Positions 50,681-59,765 of a DNA stretch of 64,000 nt are shown here, piece by piece (position 1 is the first letter of the stretch; every line of letters starts with the position of its first letter). The notes below the pieces were generated by a model. The model saw nothing but the letters and a program-made list of their open reading frames with translations. It was not told where the DNA came from and made no database searches. A program made the position numbers and the translations under genes. The stretch comes from Paenibacillus sp. PAMC 26794 (GTDB lineage Bacteria; Bacillota; Bacilli; Paenibacillales; Paenibacillaceae): contig NZ_ANHX01000077.1 in assembly GCF_000316035.1 (NCBI RefSeq), positions 30,480 through 94,479 of the forward strand, in the 5' to 3' direction.

Positions 50681-50757
50681 TGGTATTTTAAAAGTAAGAC
50701 CAAGCCTGCATATCTAAGCGACATGACGCGACAGAATAAAATCAATACGGCACAACA

Positions 50758-50793
50758 AAGAGCACCCTCCCGAATATACCAAGGGGTGCTCTC
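50758..50793. terminator. Terminator between the Crp/Fnr and pepT genes
   Basis: AAGAGCACCC pairs with GGGTGCTCT around a 16-nt loop, between two convergent genes. Confidence 0.7.
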
Positions 50794-50815
50794 TGTGCAC
50801 TGCACTTCAAGTGAA

Positions 50816-52054
50816 TTAGATATCTCCGCGTTGTTCGAACAATTGAGCGATCTCTACAATGACACGGGTGGCCTTCACCATATTGTCTACCGATACATAT
50901 TCGAATTTGCCATGGTAGTTCTCACCACCAGTGAAGATATTTGGTGTTGGCATGCCCATATAGGATAGTTGGGAACCATCTGTTCCTCCCCGGATGGGAC
51001 GAATAACAGGTTCGATATCCAGTCGAGTCATGGCTTCATGAGCAATGTCGACGATCTGGCGTACGGGTTCGATTTTCTCGCGCATGTTATAGTACTGGTC
51101 ATTCAATTCAACCGTGATGCTTTTCTCCCCATACTTGGTCTTCAGTTCGTTTGCGATATGGAGCAGAATTGTTTTGCGCTCTTCAAACTTCTCCCTGTCG
51201 AAATCACGGATGATGTAGCTCATCTTTGTCAGCTCAACGTCACCCTCCAGAGACAACAGATGATAGAAACCATCATAACCGTCCGTGAATTCAGGAGCTT
51301 CCTCCACAGGCAGACGTCGGTTCAATTCCATCGCAATTTTCAGAGAGTTCACCATCTTATCCTTCGCTGTTCCGGGATGCACATTGGTGCCTCGTACTGT
51401 AATTTTGGCGGCAGCTGCGTTAAAGCTCTCGTATTCCAGCTCGCCAAGTGGTCCGCCATCAACTGTGTAAGCATATTTGGCTCCAAAAGCAGCTACGTCA
51501 AACTTGTGTGGTCCACGGCCAATCTCTTCATCCGGGGTAAAAGCAACCCGAATCTTACCGTGTTTCACTTCCGGGTGCTCAATCAGATAGGCCATCGCCG
51601 TCATGATCTCAGCAATGCCTGCCTTATTGTCTGCACCAAGCAATGTTGTACCGTCGGTTGTGATCAGCGTGTGGCCCTTATACTCGTGCAGTTCTGGGAA
51701 ATCTTTGTTGGACAGTACTACATCCAGTTCCGAGTTCAGCACAATATCAGCACCGTCATAGTTATCAATAACCTGTGGTTTTACATTTTTTCCAGTAAAG
51801 TCGGTGGCTGTATCGAGGTGAGCCAGGAAACCAATTACGGGAACATCCTTGTCGGTATTGGATGGCAGTGTAGCCATGACATAACCGTTCTCATCCATCG
51901 TTACATCTTGCAGACCAATGGAGGTGCATTCTTCAACGAGCAGTTTGCCCAAGGCCAGTTGGCCGGGTGTTGAAGGGCATGTCTCGCTATTTTCATCGGA
52001 TTGGGTATCCATCTGAACATAAGTACTCAATCTTTGAATTAATATATCTTTCAA
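50816..52054 (-). CDS. pepT: Peptidase T (tripeptide aminopeptidase)
   Basis: PepT removes N-terminal residues from tripeptides and is a two-zinc M20 enzyme. The 412-aa product has metal-binding segments GFLAHLDTA, LGADNKAG and TPDEEIGRGPHKFD, the lid domain with GTNVHPGTAKDKMVNS, and IRGGTDGSQLSYMG with the substrate-binding Arg. Length and order match the family fully. It starts with TTG at 52054, with GGAG 10 nt upstream. It is divergent from the tautomerase-namA pair, and the element at 52184-52221 lies between them. Confidence 0.94.
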   Translation of the reverse strand: MKDILIQRLSTYVQMDTQSDENSETCPSTPGQLALGKLLVEECTSIGLQDVTMDENGYVMATLPSNTDKDVPVIGFLAHLDTATDFTGKNVKPQVIDNYDGADIVLNSELDVVLSNKDFPELHEYKGHTLITTDGTTLLGADNKAGIAEIMTAMAYLIEHPEVKHGKIRVAFTPDEEIGRGPHKFDVAAFGAKYAYTVDGGPLGELEYESFNAAAAKITVRGTNVHPGTAKDKMVNSLKIAMELNRRLPVEEAPEFTDGYDGFYHLLSLEGDVELTKMSYIIRDFDREKFEERKTILLHIANELKTKYGEKSITVELNDQYYNMREKIEPVRQIVDIAHEAMTRLDIEPVIRPIRGGTDGSQLSYMGMPTPNIFTGGENYHGKFEYVSVDNMVKATRVIVEIAQLFEQRGDI

Positions 52055-52183
52055 CGGTAATCGCTCCTTAGCTTGGATTTATTTCTTTATGGGTATAGTA
52101 TTTCCTGTGGTTCTCTATGGTTATCATATCATGTTTTGCAGTCATTTCCAGAATGGAGCAGAACCGAAATGTGGGGATGACTA

Positions 52184-52221
52184 AGTACCAAAAAGGGTAC
52201 CAAGGCACAAAAATGTACGTA
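52184..52221. promoter_or_regulatory. Two HxlR-type elements upstream of the tautomerase-namA operon
   Basis: AGTACCAAAAAGGGTACC (52184-52201) and GGCACAAAAATGTACGTA (52204-52221) match the reverse complement of the pair at 24590-24626 (GGYACYAAAAAGTACGTA). Spacing is also alike, 20 against 19 bp. The likely binder is the HxlR-family protein encoded at 24678 or a paralogue. Confidence 0.6.
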
Positions 52222-52279
52222 CTTGTGTTTCTATACGTCAGGTTCATAATAAATGATGAAGAAAGGATGTGTTCAAGAC

Positions 52280-52471
52280 ATGCCATTTATCACGGTTAAG
52301 GTACTGGAAGGCAAGTCGGTTGAGCAGAAACGTCAGTTGATTGAACGTATGACTCAGGTGGCTTGTGAGACACTGGATGTTGATCCGAGCAAAGTCTTTA
52401 TCTTCATTGAGGATTTGGAGAAGGACAATTACGGCAAGAATGGAAAACTGTTTTCGGACTTAGACAAATAA
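52280..52471 (+). CDS. 4-oxalocrotonate tautomerase family protein
   Basis: The 63-aa product starts MPFITVKVLEGKSVEQKRQLIERMTQ. After removal of Met it exposes Pro1, the catalytic base of this family, and has the usual 62-residue mature length. The ATG at 52280 is chosen because an N-terminal Pro is needed; the 9-codon extension would abolish activity. It lies 48 nt before namA and probably shares its transcript. Together with an ene-reductase, a role in handling reactive enones or aromatic breakdown products is likely. The true substrate is unknown. Confidence 0.88.
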   Translation: MPFITVKVLEGKSVEQKRQLIERMTQVACETLDVDPSKVFIFIEDLEKDNYGKNGKLFSDLDK

Positions 52472-52519
52472 GTAAGGCTTCATATATATCATGATCATGG
52501 AACAGGAGATGTAACATCA

Positions 52520-53554
52520 ATGACTGAACAATTATTTTCCCCTTATCAATTCAAGAGTCTGCAATTAAATAACCGTGTCGTCATGGCACCGATGTGCCAA
52601 TATTCTGTCACTGCGAAGGACGGCATTCCGAACGATTGGCATCAGGTTCACTATGTGAGCCGTGCGGTTGGAGGAACAGGACTGATTGTAATTGAGATGA
52701 CCGATGTAGATCCGGATGGACGTATTACCGACAATGACTTGGGGATATGGTCAGATGAGCATGTGCCCGCCTTCACCAAACTTGTAGATGGAATCCATGC
52801 CTACGGCTCCAAAGTAGCTATTCAGATCGCACATGCAGGACGAAAAGCAGAGGATGCTCCGCAGCCGGTTGCCCCATCGGTAGTTACATTCCCGGGAGAA
52901 AAGTACAAGGAACCACGCGCGTTAAGTACGGAAGAGGTAGAAGCCATGGTGCAGAAGTTCGCAGACGGTGTTCGCCGCGCAGTACAGGCTGGAGTGGATA
53001 CCATTGAGCTGCATGGCGCACATGGATATCTGATCCACCAGTTCCATTCCCCGCTGATGAACCATCGTGAGGATGTATATGGGCAGGATCTGTCCCGTTT
53101 TGGCGTTGAAGTCATTCGTGCAGTGAAAAAAGAAATGCCAGCAGATATGCCGCTGATTTTGCGGATTTCGGCTGTAGAATACGCGGATGGTGGATACGAC
53201 ATCGACCACACCATCAATATCGCTCGTGCCTACCAAGATGCAGGCGTGGACATGTTCCATATCAGTTCAGGTGGCGAAGGTCCTTCCGGACAGCGGAAAC
53301 CGGGGAACTATCCGGGGTATCAGGTACCATTTGCCCGTCGTTTCCGTGAAGAACTGAACGTTCCTGTAATCGCAGTAGGTATGCTGGAGGATGCAGCGTT
53401 GGCTCAAGCGGTTATTGGCAACGGCGATGCGGATCTGGTCGCGGTTGGTAGAGGCATGCTGCGTGACCCGTACTGGGCGAACCATGCCGCTCTGGAACTG
53501 GGTGTCAGCAAGGATCAAGCTGCCATTGCGGAGCAATATTCTCGTGGATATTAA
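52520..53554 (+). CDS. namA: NADPH dehydrogenase NamA (old yellow enzyme)
   Basis: The 344-aa FMN enzyme reduces alpha,beta-unsaturated carbonyls, nitroesters and nitroaromatics. YqjM-class traits are visible: Cys26 in APMCQYS, which tunes the flavin, Tyr28, IAHAGRKA, and His165/His168 in ELHGAHGYLIHQF that bind the substrate. SSGGEGPSGQRK and VAVGRGMLRDPYWA hold the FMN phosphate. CAGGAGATG precedes the ATG. It follows the tautomerase gene and the HxlR-type elements, which agrees with induction by electrophiles. Confidence 0.94.
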   Translation: MTEQLFSPYQFKSLQLNNRVVMAPMCQYSVTAKDGIPNDWHQVHYVSRAVGGTGLIVIEMTDVDPDGRITDNDLGIWSDEHVPAFTKLVDGIHAYGSKVAIQIAHAGRKAEDAPQPVAPSVVTFPGEKYKEPRALSTEEVEAMVQKFADGVRRAVQAGVDTIELHGAHGYLIHQFHSPLMNHREDVYGQDLSRFGVEVIRAVKKEMPADMPLILRISAVEYADGGYDIDHTINIARAYQDAGVDMFHISSGGEGPSGQRKPGNYPGYQVPFARRFREELNVPVIAVGMLEDAALAQAVIGNGDADLVAVGRGMLRDPYWANHAALELGVSKDQAAIAEQYSRGY

Positions 53555-53578
53555 TTTTCTCTAAATTATATATAGTAA

Positions 53579-53625
53579 AAAAAGGCCACAGCATGGTTAA
53601 ACCTCATGCTGTGGCCTTATCTTTG
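53579..53625. terminator. Terminator of namA
   Basis: AAGGCCACAGCATG pairs with CATGCTGTGGCCTT around a 9-nt loop, with A and T runs on the two sides; it can also serve the convergent methyltransferase gene. Confidence 0.88.
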
Positions 53626-53656
53626 ATGAGAAGCATGTAGACTAAATTACTGATGA

Positions 53657-54424
53657 CTACGCTCTTCGAGTCGCTTCATAGACGAATTTTTGATTCGACT
53701 GCGTGGGTGGCTGATCCGGGTTAAAGTCGGCGTACACTTTAATGTCAGAGAAACCAATGTGTTCGAGAATTAGGCGTAACTCTTCTATGCCGTACCAACG
53801 TAGGGTGAGTTGTTGCAGCTCCGTAGCAACAAGAGCACCCTGATGCCATTGTTCGTAGCGAATCAGACTCACTTTATATTGGTGTAGAAGGTTCACTTCA
53901 ATGGTTTTCACTTCTACTGTAATCGTATCACCATCGGGTAATGAAACGGTTGATGTTTCTACCGAAGAGGGCTGGGTCACATCGGGCAGAAACAGATCAA
54001 ACACGAGCCTGCCGCCAGGTTCTAAATGCTGAAAGAGACTACGCAATGCGTTAATCGACGCCTGTCTGTCTTGGATGAGGAGCAGAGAACCTCCGGGAAT
54101 GATAATTGCCTCGTATCGATATGGAAGGTCAAGCTTCTCCAGATCGGCAATGAACAGCTCAGGTATGGGCAATGCCCGCTCCATACAACGAGAACGGCAA
54201 GAGTCAATCATATCTGTTGAGTAATCAAGGCCATCTACTTTTAGCCCAGCTTCAAGCAACGGAACGAGCACTCGGCCAGAACCAGACATGGCTTCCAGGA
54301 TACGTCCTTTGCAGTACTGAAGATAATGGCGATAGAATTCAATATCTCCTCCCAAGGAGTGTCCCACAGGTTTCGTTAGATCATAAACGGCGGTGCATAA
54401 TGGACCGTAATAACTGAATGACAT
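53657..54424 (-). CDS. Class I SAM-dependent methyltransferase
   Basis: The 255-aa protein has a methyltransferase fold with ILEAMSGSGRVLVPLLEAG (motif I), VDGLDYSTDMI (acidic loop), YEAIIIPGGSLLLIQD (motif IV) and LEPGGRLVFDLFLP. The ATG at 54424 follows GGGGGA by 11 nt; a GTG at 54442 overlaps that site. The N-terminus YYGPLCTAVYDLTKPVG and the insert of beta strands after motif VI resemble small-molecule methyltransferases. It stands alone. Substrate unknown. Confidence 0.88.
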   Translation of the reverse strand: MSFSYYGPLCTAVYDLTKPVGHSLGGDIEFYRHYLQYCKGRILEAMSGSGRVLVPLLEAGLKVDGLDYSTDMIDSCRSRCMERALPIPELFIADLEKLDLPYRYEAIIIPGGSLLLIQDRQASINALRSLFQHLEPGGRLVFDLFLPDVTQPSSVETSTVSLPDGDTITVEVKTIEVNLLHQYKVSLIRYEQWHQGALVATELQQLTLRWYGIEELRLILEHIGFSDIKVYADFNPDQPPTQSNQKFVYEATRRA

Positions 54425-54630
54425 AGTATAGGTGTCCCCCACATTCTAATGTATTAAAATGAAAACGTGGAAGGGAAGTGAGCAGGATTATCCCCTCCGG
54501 CAACGGTTGGAATTGGATTTTTCAGAGCAGACTATCATAGGAATCACGCACCTTATATGTAATATGTTCCAATTATAGGGTGTGGATAAAGCGGAGGTCA
54601 ACTTCTATTCGGGTAGTTATACGAAATGAA

Positions 54631-55080
54631 ATGGATAAGGAGGTGATTCGAATAGATTCATCATCAAGTTCATCAAGTGCACTGCCAGATATCCGACAGG
54701 AACTTATGCTCCATGCACCTGTAGAGAAAGTGTGGGAGATGGTCTCGACCGAGCAGGGACTGAAAACCTGGTTCATGCCAGGCCATCTGGAACCCGTGGA
54801 AGGTCACGAGTTTATATTGGAAGCAGGCCCCTTCGGCCAATCACCATGTCAGGTGACGGAAGTTCTTCCGCTGCACAAGCTTTCATTTCGCTGGGGTAAG
54901 GACTGGACGTTGATGTTCCAACTGAATGAACAGCCCGAAGGTACGGATTTCACACTGATTCACAGCGGTTGGGATGCGGATAAACTGACCGAGTTTGGAC
55001 AGGCTCACGCTATCGTACGCGAACGTATGGAACAGGGATGGGCCGGAATCGTTCAGAAGCTTGCCCAAGTTGTTAAATAA
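54631..55080 (+). CDS. SRPBCC/AHSA1 family protein
   Basis: The product (149 aa from ATG 54631) has the START-like fold of the AHSA1 group: RQELMLHAPVEKVWEMVSTEQGLKTWFMPG, then CQVTEVLPLHKLSFRWG and TLIHSGWDADKL, ending in a helix GWAGIVQKLAQVVK. ATG 54631 has no ribosome site of its own. A perfect anti-16S stretch AAGGAGGTGATT (54637-54648) instead lies inside the frame, 8 nt before an ATA codon (54652). Initiation may therefore be at that rare codon, removing seven residues, or the site is coincidental. A Ser-rich N-terminal linker follows either way. Confidence 0.8.
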   Translation: MDKEVIRIDSSSSSSSALPDIRQELMLHAPVEKVWEMVSTEQGLKTWFMPGHLEPVEGHEFILEAGPFGQSPCQVTEVLPLHKLSFRWGKDWTLMFQLNEQPEGTDFTLIHSGWDADKLTEFGQAHAIVRERMEQGWAGIVQKLAQVVK

Positions 55081-55145
55081 ATCTTCATTCAATCAACCCC
55101 AGGCCATTTCGCCCGTTCATTCCGGTGAAATTCGGCTTGGGGTTC

Positions 55146-55159
55146 CTTGGTATACCAAG
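55146..55159. promoter_or_regulatory. 14-bp perfect palindrome upstream of the hybrid kinase gene
   Basis: CTTGGTATACCAAG lies in the 240-bp gap, 162 bp before the start codon. It may be an operator. A GGAAACTATTTCC hairpin follows at about 55219-55231. Confidence 0.35.
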
Positions 55160-55320
55160 ATCTTACGGAAACAGATAGAAATCCTTCAAATTATAACGAA
55201 GTTGATCGATTATGATACGGAAACTATTTCCGTGAGCACCAGAAACGTGTAACATGAATTATAGTGATAAATCGACAAAATTAGACGTCTCTCGCCATTG
55301 TGGATGGAAGGAATACATAG

Positions 55321-58300
55321 ATGAGAAAACACTGGATTATGCTGACCATAAGCTTCATATGCATTGTCATTGTTCCACTGGGTTGGATCGCCCAGACGTT
55401 AATTAGCGAGCGGATTAACCCTCAGGCTACAGAGGGAAAAATTGACCTGACCCAATGGGACTTTGATCGCAAGGGTGCAGCGTCTCTAAAGGGTGTTTGG
55501 GATTTCTACCCTGGGCAGTTACTGAGCCCGGCAGATATTGAAGCGAGTGTATCTGGTCGTAAGCCATTGCCGGCTTCGTCTGGCACTCAGGTCCCGGCCC
55601 GATGGAACAAATCTCTGGGGGAAGCACATGGGTATGGAACCTATCATTTGCAAGTTCGGCTTACACCCCGGACGATGAAAAATGATTATGGTATACGCAC
55701 ACAGAATATTCGCATGGCCCACCGGGTATTTATCGATGGTAAAGAGATTGGCGGCAAAGGGCTACCAGGAAAGACCAAGGCGACAGATATACAATTAAAT
55801 CTGCCCTTTACAGGATTCACGTCCATTGAGGGTAACACGGCTGACATTATCATTCAGGTATCAAACTATAGTTACTCGTCTGGGGGCATTGTGGCGCCCA
55901 TTTTGTTCGGAGACGAGCATAGTATTCTGAAAAGTCAGCAACAAGATTGGCTCAAGGATCTGATGGCCTTATTCGGTTTTGTCTTGCCAGCCGCCTTTTT
56001 TCTACTTCTGTTCAGATTACGACGTACGGAAAAGGAGCATCATTTTCTCGGATTATTCAGCCTTTCTGGTGCGGTATACGCTCTGACACATGGGGAGAAG
56101 TTACTGGGAACATTGGTACCGTTCCTGACTAATAATGAGATACTTCGGATTCAGCTCCTTAGTTCAGCCTTTGCCTATTACTTTTTGCTTCGATATATGG
56201 ATGCCCGTGTGCCAGGAGCAGTTCATCAGTGGTTTGTTCGTCTGGCTGTAGTGCTAATCATTACCCAGACCATTGTGGGTATTACGCTCCCTCCGACGCT
56301 TTTCTCGTCTCTTGAGCTTCCCATGTTGCTGATCTCGCTTGTTGTCATGTTCTATACGCTGCGAGCCATGTTCTATTGGTTGAAAGGACGACCGAATGAT
56401 AGCCACTTTGCACTCGTGAGTATGATGAGCATACTCATGGTTGTTGTGTTGTATACGCTTGGCGCGTTCACTACCCTAGACACAGCGTTCTTTGCGCTGA
56501 TTGAACTTTTATTATTTGTATTTGCCCAGATGATTGTGACCGCAATCCGCTTTGCACAATCATTCCGTGACGTGGAAGCCCTGTCGGAGCGTTTGCTTGC
56601 CATCGACAGCCTGAAGGACGAGTTCATGGCGAACACGTCTCATGAGCTGCGAACTCCGCTGCACGGCATCATTAATATTGCGCAATCCATGCTGGAAGGG
56701 GCGGCTGGAGCAGTCACGCCCAAGCAAGCCAAAAATCTGTCCATGATTACTTCAACCGGTAAGCGCCTTTCACTGCTGGTTAACGATATTTTGGATTTTG
56801 CCAAATTAAAAAATAGTGAGATTGAGTTGAAACGGGTAGCTGTAGATCTGGAATCGGTTGCCCGTACTGTAGTTGAAGTCTCGGGTTTCACGTTTGAGGA
56901 CAAGCCGGTTATATTGATTCAACAATGGCCCCAGTCCTTGCCACTTGTTGAGGCAGACGAAGATCGCCTAAGGCAAGTTCTGTATAACTTGCTGGGTAAT
57001 GCCTATAAGTACACTGAGCAGGGTGAGATTCGATTGTACGCCAGCGTTGAAGGGGATTGGGTGAAGGTATCGGTCGCTGATACAGGGGTAGGCATTGCCT
57101 TGGACAAGCAGGAGGATATCTTCCAGGCGTATGAACAGAGTAACGGCACGATTGAGCGATTGAATAATGGAACCGGACTGGGTCTGAGTATTACGCGAAA
57201 ACTCGTTGAGCTTGGCGGTGGTGAGATCTGGGTTGAATCGGAGCCAGGGCAAGGTTCGACTTTTCATTTCACCCTGCCTGTTATGAAGTTGCCGCTGCTG
57301 CAATCTCATTCGAAACCAGCTGCCGCCCGATATGTTGCTGCTCAAGGGGCAGGGGCGAAGGAGCTTGTGACAAGAGAGTCCGATGAGCCGGATGATCTTC
57401 CGGAAGCGGAGCACACGATTCTGATTGTAGACGATGATCCCGTGAATCGACAGGTATTGCTGAATCTATTATCGACGGAACGGTATCGTGTGCTTGCAGC
57501 GGACAGCGGGTTCACTGCATTGAAACTCCGTGAAGAATTTCCGTCCATTGATCTTGTTATTACGGACTGGATGATGCCTAAGATGTCCGGGCTTGAGTTA
57601 TGTCGCAAACTGCGCGAGCACAGTTCCTTGTCTGAGTTACCGATTCTGATGCTGACCGCCCGAGGGTTGCCTGAGGATATCAAACACGGATTCCAGGCGG
57701 GAGCCAATGACTTCCTGAGCAAACCAGTGGATGCCAGTGAATTGCGCGCCAGAGTTCGGACGTTGATTGAGATGAGGAGTTCTGTGCAGGAAGCTATTCG
57801 GACCGAAATGGCCTTTTTGCAGGCCCAGATCAAGCCACACTTCCTATATAATGCACTCAATGTCATTATCGCTACCTGTGCAGTGAATCCGGACAAAGCA
57901 ACTGATCTGCTGATTGAATTGAGTCATTACCTGCGCGGAAGCTTTGACTTCCAGAACAGGGAACAGCTTGTTCCTTTGACCAAAGAGCTGGAATTGGTGG
58001 AGTCTTATGTGCATCTGGAAAAGGCCAGATTTGAGGAAAGACTGGTGGTTCAGTATGAGGTGGAGCCGGACGTGCATCTGTATCTGCCGCCTCTCAGTAT
58101 TCAACCGCTTGTGGAGAATGCCATTCGCCATGGTGTGATGGAGCGGGCAGCAGGTGGGACAGTTCAGCTTAGAATTTTCAAAGAGAGCGAGCACGTTGTT
58201 GTTCAGGTTCAGGATGATGGTGTCGGTATCCCCCCTGAGCGGATGGCTCAGGTGAACTCTGGACGAACCGAAGGTCCAGGAGGTGTCGGGCTGCAAAATA

Positions 58301-58416
58301 TAAACCGTCGCCTGATGTCTCTCTATGGTCAGGGACTGGAGATTCATAGCCATATGGGTAAAGGCACGCAGATCCGATTCCGTATCCCTGTGCAAAAGGT
58401 GGATTATTCCAATTAG
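55321..58416 (+). CDS. Hybrid sensor kinase: 7TM-DISM, HisKA-HATPase, receiver, LytS-type kinase
   Basis: The 1031-aa protein has an N-terminal helix, an extracellular DISM-type beta domain (about 40-205) and seven helices (about 210-410). HisKA follows with FMANTSHELRTPLHGI (His441), and HATPase with N box LLGNAYKYTEQ and GTGLGLSITRKL. A receiver domain has Asp749 in ITDWMMPKMSG. A second, LytS/YehU-type kinase follows: LQAQIKPHFLYNALNVI (His840), then a second HATPase with LVENAIRHGVME and GVGLQNINRRL. Having two different kinase cores in one chain is unusual. A SARP-like response regulator gene follows 154 nt later. Ligand unknown; DISM domains often bind carbohydrates. Confidence 0.9.
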   Translation: MRKHWIMLTISFICIVIVPLGWIAQTLISERINPQATEGKIDLTQWDFDRKGAASLKGVWDFYPGQLLSPADIEASVSGRKPLPASSGTQVPARWNKSLGEAHGYGTYHLQVRLTPRTMKNDYGIRTQNIRMAHRVFIDGKEIGGKGLPGKTKATDIQLNLPFTGFTSIEGNTADIIIQVSNYSYSSGGIVAPILFGDEHSILKSQQQDWLKDLMALFGFVLPAAFFLLLFRLRRTEKEHHFLGLFSLSGAVYALTHGEKLLGTLVPFLTNNEILRIQLLSSAFAYYFLLRYMDARVPGAVHQWFVRLAVVLIITQTIVGITLPPTLFSSLELPMLLISLVVMFYTLRAMFYWLKGRPNDSHFALVSMMSILMVVVLYTLGAFTTLDTAFFALIELLLFVFAQMIVTAIRFAQSFRDVEALSERLLAIDSLKDEFMANTSHELRTPLHGIINIAQSMLEGAAGAVTPKQAKNLSMITSTGKRLSLLVNDILDFAKLKNSEIELKRVAVDLESVARTVVEVSGFTFEDKPVILIQQWPQSLPLVEADEDRLRQVLYNLLGNAYKYTEQGEIRLYASVEGDWVKVSVADTGVGIALDKQEDIFQAYEQSNGTIERLNNGTGLGLSITRKLVELGGGEIWVESEPGQGSTFHFTLPVMKLPLLQSHSKPAAARYVAAQGAGAKELVTRESDEPDDLPEAEHTILIVDDDPVNRQVLLNLLSTERYRVLAADSGFTALKLREEFPSIDLVITDWMMPKMSGLELCRKLREHSSLSELPILMLTARGLPEDIKHGFQAGANDFLSKPVDASELRARVRTLIEMRSSVQEAIRTEMAFLQAQIKPHFLYNALNVIIATCAVNPDKATDLLIELSHYLRGSFDFQNREQLVPLTKELELVESYVHLEKARFEERLVVQYEVEPDVHLYLPPLSIQPLVENAIRHGVMERAAGGTVQLRIFKESEHVVVQVQDDGVGIPPERMAQVNSGRTEGPGGVGLQNINRRLMSLYGQGLEIHSHMGKGTQIRFRIPVQKVDYSN

Positions 58417-58570
58417 TGTGCCGAGGCACGTCAAGGGAAAGTGACGCAGCAGGGGGCGAAAAGGCGGTAAAAGATGCACTTCAGCGAGTTTTGAGACACG
58501 CCCTAATAAGCGGATGCCGATAAAATCGGTATTCCTATTGAATCTTTCATGGCAGGAGGCTGAAAGAACG

Positions 58571-59734
58571 GTGAGAGCCATTGTGATCGATGACGAGAAG
58601 CCGGCGCAGCTTCATCTGGAGCGCCTACTACGAACAGACGGACGGATTACACCCGTGCAATGTTTTTCAACAGCCCGTGATGGTCTTCATTTTCTGGCAA
58701 ACGAACGTGTGGATGTTGTGTTTTTGGACATCGGAATGCCGGAGATGAATGGCCTGGAAGCGGCTGAATATATACAGCAATTGGATCAGGGTATTCGTAT
58801 TATCTTTGTGACGGCTTATGCGGACCATGCAGTGGAAGCATTCGAGCTGCATGCACTGGATTATGTACTGAAACCGGTAAGTTCCACCCGATTGGCCAAA
58901 ACCATTGATCGAATTGCAGGCATAATGTCGCATAATTCCCAAGTTGCAGCCACCGCCGAGGTACAGGAATTGGAACCTGTATCTGTGGAGATGGATACTG
59001 AAGTTCCGGGGCTGCTCACGTTCAAACATCTGGATATCTACAGAAGTTTGGATCAGGGTGCCAAGAAACATAAGTGGCGCACAACCAAATCGCAGGAATT
59101 GTTTGCTTTTTTGTTTCATCACAGGGAAGAATGGGTAAGCAAGGAGATTCTGCTGGATAAGCTATGGGGTGACGTTTTCCAGGAAAAGGGATTAACCCAT
59201 CTACATACTTCCGTGTACCAGATTCGAAAGTTGCTTAAGGAATGGAACATGACAGGCAAGCTGGAGTACAATATGAACCGTTATCGTCTGTTATCAGGCA
59301 ATCTGGTCAGTGATGTGGATCAATTTGAAAAAGCCATGGTCTACAACGTCATTACATCAGTCAATGTCGATGACTTGAGGCATATGATTCCGCTTTATCG
59401 TGCCGATTATCTGGAAGAGCATGATTATCATTGGGCGCAGGCCAAAGCAAGGGAACTCAGACGCAAGTATACAGGGCTGGTTATGGATATCGCGAGATGG
59501 GACATGGAGCATGGTCGTGGCAAGGAAGCGATTGAGCAATTAATGATGTTGCAGGAACGGGAGCCTTATTCGGAAGAAATCTGCCGACTCATGATGGAAG
59601 TGTATGCATCCATGGATGATCAACAAGGCATACTTCGTTTATATCATTCATTTACATTGACATTAAATGAGGATCTGGGACATCAGCCGGAACCGGAAAC
59701 AAGCAGGTTATATCAGAACCTGACAGACAAATAA
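58571..59734 (+). CDS. Response regulator with SARP-like (HTH plus BTAD) output
   Basis: The 387-aa protein has a receiver (acidic pair Asp7/Asp8, phosphoacceptor Asp53 in VVFLDIGMPEMNG, Thr81, Lys101 in YVLKPVSS). A winged helix (about 160-240) includes KSQELFAFLFHHREEWVSKEILLDKLWGD and TSVYQIRKLLKEW. A bacterial transcriptional activation domain of TPR-like helices follows (245-387), ending SEEICRLMMEVYASMDDQQGILRLYHSF. The GTG at 58571 follows AGGAGG by 11 nt. It is the natural partner of the LytS-type half of the upstream kinase. Confidence 0.9.
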   Translation: MRAIVIDDEKPAQLHLERLLRTDGRITPVQCFSTARDGLHFLANERVDVVFLDIGMPEMNGLEAAEYIQQLDQGIRIIFVTAYADHAVEAFELHALDYVLKPVSSTRLAKTIDRIAGIMSHNSQVAATAEVQELEPVSVEMDTEVPGLLTFKHLDIYRSLDQGAKKHKWRTTKSQELFAFLFHHREEWVSKEILLDKLWGDVFQEKGLTHLHTSVYQIRKLLKEWNMTGKLEYNMNRYRLLSGNLVSDVDQFEKAMVYNVITSVNVDDLRHMIPLYRADYLEEHDYHWAQAKARELRRKYTGLVMDIARWDMEHGRGKEAIEQLMMLQEREPYSEEICRLMMEVYASMDDQQGILRLYHSFTLTLNEDLGHQPEPETSRLYQNLTDK

Positions 59735-59765
59735 ATAAATGTAAGTTCAGACAGGAGGGTGAGGC

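Noticed and set aside
50969..51973. 334-codon plus-strand frame opposite pepT
   Set aside because: It is the antisense shadow of pepT, which has all metal-binding motifs; the shadow has no ribosome site and a Cys/His/Phe-rich, non-protein-like composition.
58417..58570. Possible riboswitch between the kinase and the SARP regulator
   Set aside because: The stretch GTGACGCAGCAGGG recalls a c-di-GMP-I aptamer, but the other conserved parts and the tetraloop receptor are missing.
57844..58581. 245-codon minus-strand frame opposite the hybrid kinase
   Set aside because: The plus strand has a conserved LytS-type kinase core here; the minus frame is a shadow.
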